From assembly GCA_964036155.1 (NCBI GenBank), contig OZ038422.1, positions 78,825,201 to 78,889,200 of the forward strand: DNA of 64,000 nt, read 5' to 3'. The notes under the pieces were generated by a model, which did no database searches, was not told the origin of the DNA, and saw nothing but the letters and a program-made list of their open reading frames with translations. A program made the position numbers and the translations under genes. Source of the stretch: Diploscapter coronatus. Its lineage: Eukaryota; Nematoda; Chromadorea; Rhabditida; Rhabditidae. Shown in pieces: positions 57,001 to 64,000 of this stretch (position 1 is its first letter; each line of letters begins with the position of its first letter).

Positions 57001-60000
57001 ATTTCGGAGTGGTCACTCCAGAACGCGAGAGAGTATGGCGAATTGAGATAGATAAGAGAAAGAGGTAAAAGCATGACATCTTGACAAGGCTTGAAGTTGA
57101 GAAAGCCAGATAAAAGGATTACTTCTCGAGTTCTGATGAAAATCGTCGGCTTACGAAATTCTGAAGGAACACTTTTGGGAGATAATTAGAATTCGAGAAA
57201 GACGGAAATTTTTGGAGAGAATATGAAATTTCTCCAGAGGAGGTTGAAAATCGCGAAATAGTGTTGAATTTCAGGAACTCTAGAGAAAAAGGAGGTAGCC
57301 ATGTGGTGAAATTAGCATGCGTTTTAGGCCTTCCGTCCAGGGATGGTCATAATGAGTAGAAGGGGAGAGATGAGTCAAGAGGACGACAGCACAATGAAGA
57401 GACAGATAATCAGGCAAAGGGGAGGGGAGGGAGAAGCTTCCATGACCAAATTAGAGGGGGAGGAGAGAGCATAACCATTGCGATTTGTGCTCAACACATC
57501 ATTTGCATAGTGTCTTAATGACAGATGGGCCAGAGATGATGAGCATATTTGGGCTCTTGGTATTTGATTTCGGCAGATTTCGATGGTTTTGGACAATTCT
57601 TCGAATTTTTGATAATTTTATAATTTTCTTGGTTTTTTTTCTTCTTCGTTTTTTCTTTCTAATTAATGAGGAAACATGATTATATTGTTGAAACATACTC
57701 GAACAGCTGTCTTATTCCAATCATAACTTCGAATTGCAATTACTTCTTTATCGTTTATGAGTATTGAATCATTTGGCCATTTAATTTTCTGAAATGTAGA
57801 AAATTTGAAACACATCAAAAATTTCATTCGTGAGCTTTTTTCTTCGTAGTGACCACTGAACTTGCATTTCATCTGGCCGTTTGGCGCTTTGTCGGTGCCG
57901 TCCTTCTAATTTCCATTTCACTCCTTCTTTCATTCGTTCATTCTGGTGGTCACTTCTCATTACTCTGATTAGCGGTGTGCATCTCTGCTCCGTTCCTCTT
58001 CCCTCCCTGCCCAGCTTCATTACATCCCCTCTGTCCCTTGGCCGGTAGCCGCCTCAAGGGATTTCGATTTAAGTGCGTTTCAAAATCCTCGATCGCTGAA
58101 TCACTTTTCATTCAAACCGACCTCCGTTCGCTAATTTATTTCTCTTTCGTCTCCAGGATAAATTTTGCCGATTTTAATTATCTTTTAGCGGTTTGAAAAT
58201 CGACTTTTTGACATGCAAATTCAGTTTTGATTGTGGAAACCTGGATTTTTTAATTTGGGTTTCCAAGAAGTTCCGTAATTTTTACTTTTCTTTTTCTATA
58301 CTCTAAAATTCTAATTTCCTTCTTTCTCTGTGCTCTCTACCATTCCCTCTCTGTCTAATCAAATGCGCATCCTCTCGTAGTTTTATTATCTCGCAATCAT
58401 CTTTCTGTCCCCTCCATTCTTTGCCATTCCGTTCTTCTTCTTCTTGCATTGCATCATTCCCATTGGCAGCTTCACCAATCCGACCTAAATAATTTTGAGA
58501 TAGAAGTGGATATTACTAATTTTGAAAAATACTCTTTGATTTTTTATAACTAAAATCATGATAACTGAATTCTAAACAAGTTATTCAATTTCAGAACCTT
58601 TTGAAACGTATGAGCATATTTTTGCAAAGTTTAGATTTTCATATTCTTCTGAAAACTTCCCATCAAACTCAATCAAAATCATTCAACTCATTGATTTTTG
58701 TTGCATTTGTGAATAGATAATAGATTTTAACAAATTTTTCTTATTTTATACGAAATTATTTCGAGAACTTACGAAACGTCGAATTAGATCTGATGAGAGG
58801 TCGACTTTTTATTAAGCTTTTTATCGCTCAATATTTATTTTATTTTTGAAGCATACCCAAATCTAAGCGTTTTCCACAATTCAAAATTACGAACATTCGT
58901 ATTATTGCACCTTTTGCAGCCTCTAAGAGATTGTTTATTTTTCGAATTTCTAAAATCTTTATAAACGAACGCTAAAGAAATATTTGCAAAAGTTTGCATG
59001 ATTTCGCTTTACAAATCTTATGGAAAACAGATGCACTCTGAGTTCTTTATCACCACATGTGATAAAATGATCGTTATTTTATCACATAGAATCTAGACTT
59101 CATACAGTTATTCTCGACTTGAAAAATCTTATTTTAGATTCTTCTAATGAAAAAAAACGCCCTTTTCACGAGTAAATAGGAAATCTTTTTTTTAATTTAG
59201 GCGTAAGTTGTTTATTTTTCGCATACCCCGTTTGCCCCAATCTGATTCGCATTTTGGCCCCTCACTTTGGCACTCCACATTCGATTTTGATTTGTCCACA
59301 GGCGTTCTTCCTCGGCTCTTCCCTTCCCTTTCTTCCCTGCTTTCTTCGTGAAATTTTCCTTATGGCTTGTCGAGCGATAATAGGACTGTACGATTTTTGT
59401 CCCCCCTGGAAATATCGTTAGACCTTATCAAAATGGGGTTGTTTTCCTTGGTATTTTTTTTGTCATTTATGGTTATTTTTGAAGAGAAGACTTTTTAGTA
59501 TTCGAATTTGAAATATCGAAATCGATTTTAATATTTTTAAAAATGAAGTGAAAATTTTCCATTGATAGTTTTAATTCTTCTTTCATTAAACCCGCAAAAA
59601 GTTGATAAATCACAAAAAACGCGTTTGCTCTAATCGTACTTTTTGCAAACTTTTAAAATCTGAACCTGAAAAGCTGTCAATTTGTCAACTCATTAATCTT
59701 CCTCGTTCTGTGTTCACTTGTTGGATAGCAACTACCAGCGTTGGGCGAATCATGATGGATGGCGCATAGATTTGGATCTGATTGAGATATTCGTGACTTC
59801 ACAAGATTCGACCTGTCAAAATTAGCTATAACTTTTATTTGTAGACTTTCTGGCTGAAAATTTCATATGCTGCCTAGAAGGTAAATATCCCTTGGCTAGT
59901 AAATCTAGGCTAAGGATAACTTTAATCTTACCTCTGAACGAATATCCGATTCAATGTGATCCGATCGGTAACTCGTCCATTACCCATTATCCATTACCTC

Positions 60001-61312
60001 TGCTTACCTCTTTACCCATTAATAAATCTCCTCGCGTTCCCGTAAGCTCGTATGTCTCTTTCTCTGTCGCAACACGGCGTAATGTTAGATGTATTCGATG
60101 TACTGCGATTGCAGTTTGGTCACTCTTTCTGACTTCTCTAAGCTCTCCTTCAACTTTTCCTTTTTTCAGTTTATACCTTTCCCGAAAATTTCAGTAATCT
60201 CATTGAAACTTCACTCTCTAAAATGTTATCTTTCTTTAACTCTAACTCTTCAAAAATTTTACCCTGACATCTAGTAAGTGACAATTTTTATGAACTTAAA
60301 AACTTTGTTCTCTTGCTCTAAACTCTATTCTGCTCCCATTCCTGACAGTGAGATCGTCTTACCGCTTTTCTACTAGTCCTTCTGCCACCCGTCTGTCACT
60401 TACATATCACCCCGAAACTCAGCAACTCTACCAGTGCCACCCCCTATATCCATCTTTATCCTCTCCCCTTCCCCTTCAGCTAGAGGACATCCACTCACAT
60501 CTCAATCAGATCCCAAATATTCCAGCTTCTGCCTCTTAATAATCTCGCACAAATAATCTGAGCAAAGGGGAGAGAGATCACACTTGCACTTGTCAATATG
60601 TCATGCTTTTCGAGGGGAAGTAAGGGCTTGTTGAATCATTGAATAAGTTGACGGAATTATGAAGAGATTTCTCTTAATTAATATTAAAATTTTATTCCAT
60701 GATATGGAAACATGGAATCTTACATAGCTTTTTTTTTTTCTTTTTTTTTTTTTTATATTTTAGAGATTGAATAAGTTATTGTTAAAGGAGTTTAACATAG
60801 CGCCATTAATGTAGATAATTATTTCGAAAATATGAAATTTTTGAAACATCTAATTTTATGATTGATTGTTGGCTTTTCAAAAATTTTTCATGATTCCTAA
60901 AATTTCACTTTTTCCAGTGTTTTTTCATGATTCATCCCATTATAGTGCGAGAAATTCGGTCATCCGAGATGTTATTTCAGAGGGAAATCGGGTCGAAATT
61001 ATCTAAATTTTAGAATCTCTTTCTAGATCTAAAAAGTGAAAGAAAACTGAAGAATGTTCTTTCTTTCGAATTCATGAAAAGTCACTAGTTTGGGCAAATT
61101 TTCATTTACTCTCAAATCTTCCCTGGACTTTTTGATTATTTTTATTTGATTTTTCAAAATTTATGATTTTCAGATCTACACGAGTTGGGTGAATCGTTAT
61201 TTGGCCAAATCTCCGACTCAAAACTCTTCTCCGAAGCCCCTCACCCCGATCAGCTCGTTGTGTAACGAGTTGCGCGATTATCGCCGCTTGGAGGTCCTCA
61301 TTCACGCAGTCG
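54051..61312 (+). CDS. unc-53: Neuron navigator UNC-53, first two coding exons (partial)
   Basis: Exon 1 is 54051-54089 (MPMLTPSNHDLIP). Exon 2 is 61174-61312 (IYTSWVNRYLAK ... LCNELRDYRRLEVLIHAV), leaving at phase 1. This matches the start of C. elegans UNC-53 (ELIPIYTDWANRHLSK, then NDFRDYRLVSQLI), the beginning of its calponin-homology domain. An insert rich in Ser, Pro, Thr and Asn sits between the two conserved blocks, making this copy about ten residues longer there. Neuron navigators bind actin and microtubule ends and guide cell and axon migration; the rest (coiled coils, C-terminal AAA domain) lies beyond 64000. The 7084-nt first intron fits the + strand T-richness. No further exon was found in 61313-64000. 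Confidence 0.85.
54090..61173 (+). other. unc-53: 7 kb first intron of unc-53
   Basis: No convincing exon was found inside. Sense-strand pyrimidine-rich throughout, with several copies of the TTTGAARCATA motif (for example 57687, 58598, 58846). Alternative promoters of unc-53, known in C. elegans, could lie here, but I could not identify their exons. Confidence 0.6.
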
Positions 61313-64000
61313 GTGAGTCGTTAAAATCATTGATAAGCAATTATTATCTTCTAATCGTCCACCTGGAGATATTTGAAATACGAAAATATGAAAAACTCAT
61401 GAAAATCTAAGAATCTTGGCATTGGATTTTTATGGAGCATTATGCCATTCTACGCGTATATTCACTGTCTATTCTGAATATTTTTATAAATACGAATAGT
61501 CTGAAACTTATTTAATCTTGATGTCCGAAAAAAATTAAAAACCAGATCCAAATTAGAATCTTTGTTATTACGCTATATTTTATCCACACTCATCATCGCG
61601 CTTCTCATAAGCGACTTGTAAATAGGATCACCCTGAAAATCATCTTCATAATTTTGGACTAGTTTTAAAATGTTTTCATATTTCCACCCTCACATGCCCC
61701 ATCAATTATTTCCCACCCCCATTTTGCAATTCCGCAATCTTGCGGCTCATTTGTTGACTTACATCGAATATGCAGTGGAATTGACTAGCGGCGGCAGGGG
61801 GCTTTGATCTAAAATGACCGAAATCGCGAGACTCGATTCACATTCTTCCGCTCGCGAGGATATTTCCGGATCAAGCTGGACATGAATTGGGATTTAGGAG
61901 TTACCATTCCTTTCATCCTCGCGACTTCTGATTTTAGACTATATTTTGATAAAGTTAGCATTTTTCTTCGAATTTGAATACTGCTGAAAATCGTTTCTCG
62001 GTTACGTTTCGAAACTAGTACAAACGCCTCATTCAACTTTTTTGTTGGTAGTCCATAGAAAAACTCTTGTATTAGCTTCTAAAATTATCACGAATTTTCA
62101 ACTTCTTACTCATCACCCCTCCTCGCTCCCCCTCATTTGCAATTTTGCAATGTACAAGTATCGAATTTCGTGCAACGATAGTATCGCATTATCACCTTGA
62201 TCCTATTTTAAGATTTCGTCAATTTACCGAATTTCAGTAATTTGATCAATTACTCATAGTGCTTTATACACCCTTGCAAACTTGCTCTTGTAATATGCAA
62301 ACAAAAATATAAAACAGATTTCTCAAATATTGGAATTATTCGCTTCGATCTTCTCTCGAAATCGAGCCTGTCATATGTTTGATTTATTCTAGAAAATCCT
62401 ATACTTTTTCCCAAGCCATTTTATGCATCGCAGGCGCCGAATAATGTAGCCTAATTCATTTGAATGCCCTTGTTTATCATATCCATACGTTCTAAAGGAA
62501 AAAGATCTTCCGAATGAACCTACCACCGATTTACGCAATGAGTTCTCAATTACCCATATCTCCCTTTGGTGATGTAATCTTACCCGCTTACATGTGTTCA
62601 AACGTAACTGATATTCCCCGTTAATTTCTCAATTCCCAAGTTCAACGCAGGGAGATATTCTAGACTCGTCCTGACTCGATCGGAAAAATGTCCAACGTGA
62701 CTCACAGAAAGAACTCCCACCGAATTTTAGTTGCACTTTTTCTCGCAGCGGTTTTTGACAGCGAATTTGCAATGTCCGTCATTTTTCCAGTTCTGACAAA
62801 TTCACAAACAACAAAGTTTTATTTATTCTTCACATGAGCGCTAAGCGATCCTAACCCGAATAGATTTCGAAATGAGCCTATAAGAATTGATTTTGCAACG
62901 GCTTCGATGCTGCTTCATAAGATGTTTAAATTTTCCGAAAAAATTAGGTTTAAAATATTTCAAAGCTAAAATCTCTTTGGATGATCTCCATCATGAACGA
63001 TTAAATCTAATTGTAAGAACTACCTAATCATGCTTCAAAAACTTCTCACATTTTTAATCAATGTCGCATTTCCAATATCCCCTTTTGCACTGGCAAGAAA
63101 ATCCTAAAATTTCACGCCAACTTGATATTTCGTAGTGATAAGATAAGTGCAGATTGGATTTCTCATTGTTTTGCGTGAAGCTTTTGTTTTTTGCCTGTGA
63201 AAAAGCACTACGGCAATCAGGCTACAAATAGACTGCCGAGCTGTCATTCGGGGAGTTATTTATAGCCCCAGGCAATGGCAGCGAATGCACATAGTCGATC
63301 ATCGAAAAGAGATAAAGGCATCTTTTGATATTGAACTAATTCTAGTACATTACCGATTTTTATCTCTTGATAAAATTTGATAGTTTTCTTTTCTGCTTAT
63401 CCCCCTACAATTTTGACACGAAACTAGTTTAGCATTTTGATGGTTTTTTCGGGTAGTTTTAGTTTTAATAACTGATCGACTCATTTTTTACTTATCTTAA
63501 ATTATGATCTTTACGTTTATGCAAGACCATCGTCCACTATGTTTTCCAGAATCCCATTTTTATCTCGAAATTCAGCGATATCCTCCCCCATTTCCCCCTG
63601 CGACATTAGTTTTTGGTGTGTGTAAATTGTCGTAGTATCGTGCCTCGGATCTTCATCATTTAGTGGACAGTTGTCATTTCCAGCCTCCATCCCCACCCCA
63701 GGCTTGTCTCAGGTTTCCGTATTTTCTTTTCCGCCTCACTACGGCTCTCCTCCCCTCATAGCGAGAAGAAGGTATTTCGTTCCACGAGCGAATGTCCGCT
63801 TGACCACTCCACTCAATTGAATTTGATTGATCCGATCAGCCCTCGTGTAGTGCAAGGTTTTTTTTTTACGATAGATCAACTTTTGATGCTTCAAAAATAA
63901 CGCTTAAGGGCTATTTTGAAAATTCGGAACACAAATTTTTTTTGCAAATTTTAAGCTCCGAAAATTTAGTCTAAAAGTACTTTTCCTATCTAAAAATTGA
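61313..64000 (+). other. unc-53: Intron 2 of unc-53, running off the window
   Basis: The next expected segment of the calponin-homology domain was looked for in all + strand frames and not found. The stretch is AT-rich with no other recognisable feature. Confidence 0.5.

Overview
This window is nuclear DNA of a rhabditid (clade V) nematode. The evidence is small introns with TTTTCAG-type acceptors, likely trans-splice acceptors just upstream of start codons, and a gene set whose best matches by eye are Caenorhabditis elegans proteins. From memory, the orthologues recognised here (mrpl-20, sam-10, mac-1, imb-2, spds-1, unc-53, and perhaps egl-26) are all on C. elegans chromosome II. mrpl-20, sam-10 and mac-1 are close neighbours there, so the window is probably a conserved piece of that chromosome arm. 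No CRISPR, tRNA, rRNA, integrated virus or autonomous transposon was seen.

Layout. 1-2019: no gene seen. 2020-4108 (-): an LRAT/H-REV107 (EGL-26-like) protein whose first exon is not found. 4109-16791: long stretch without confident coding sequence, strongly purine-rich on the + strand, probably the first intron and promoter of the LRAT gene plus the promoter of the next gene. 16792-20595 (+): a nuclear hormone receptor in 12 exons. 21115-22534 (-): mitochondrial ribosomal protein bL20m, convergent with the receptor gene. 22535-24829: shared divergent promoter region. 24830-28148 (+): sam-10 (SSDP/SSBP, LDB cofactor). 30418-35335 (+): mac-1 (NVL-type double AAA ATPase). 36409-44674 (+): imb-2 (transportin-1). 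46817-48034 (+): a mitochondrial CISD3-type iron-sulphur protein. 48611-51133 (+): spds-1 (spermidine synthase). 53954-64000 (+): the 5' end of unc-53 (neuron navigator), with a 7 kb first intron.

Most of these genes are housekeeping (mitochondrial translation, ribosome biogenesis, nuclear import, Fe-S handling, polyamines), with two developmental regulators (sam-10, unc-53) and one receptor. Every CDS model was built by hand by joining exons in phase; exon coordinates are in each entry.

Main points of interest. (1) spds-1 carries two tandem, phase-locked, mutually exclusive versions of the exon that forms part of the active site, plus a possible alternative last exon. (2) A short motif, ATANGYTTCAAA in either orientation, recurs about once per long intron and in intergenic DNA. 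It resembles the nematode 21U-RNA/piRNA upstream (Ruby/SNPC-4) motif, so introns here may be a dispersed field of piRNA genes. (3) Splice sites are relaxed: at least nine acceptors end in GAG or AAG, and four introns begin with GC. (4) Small inverted-repeat families lie in introns and spacers.
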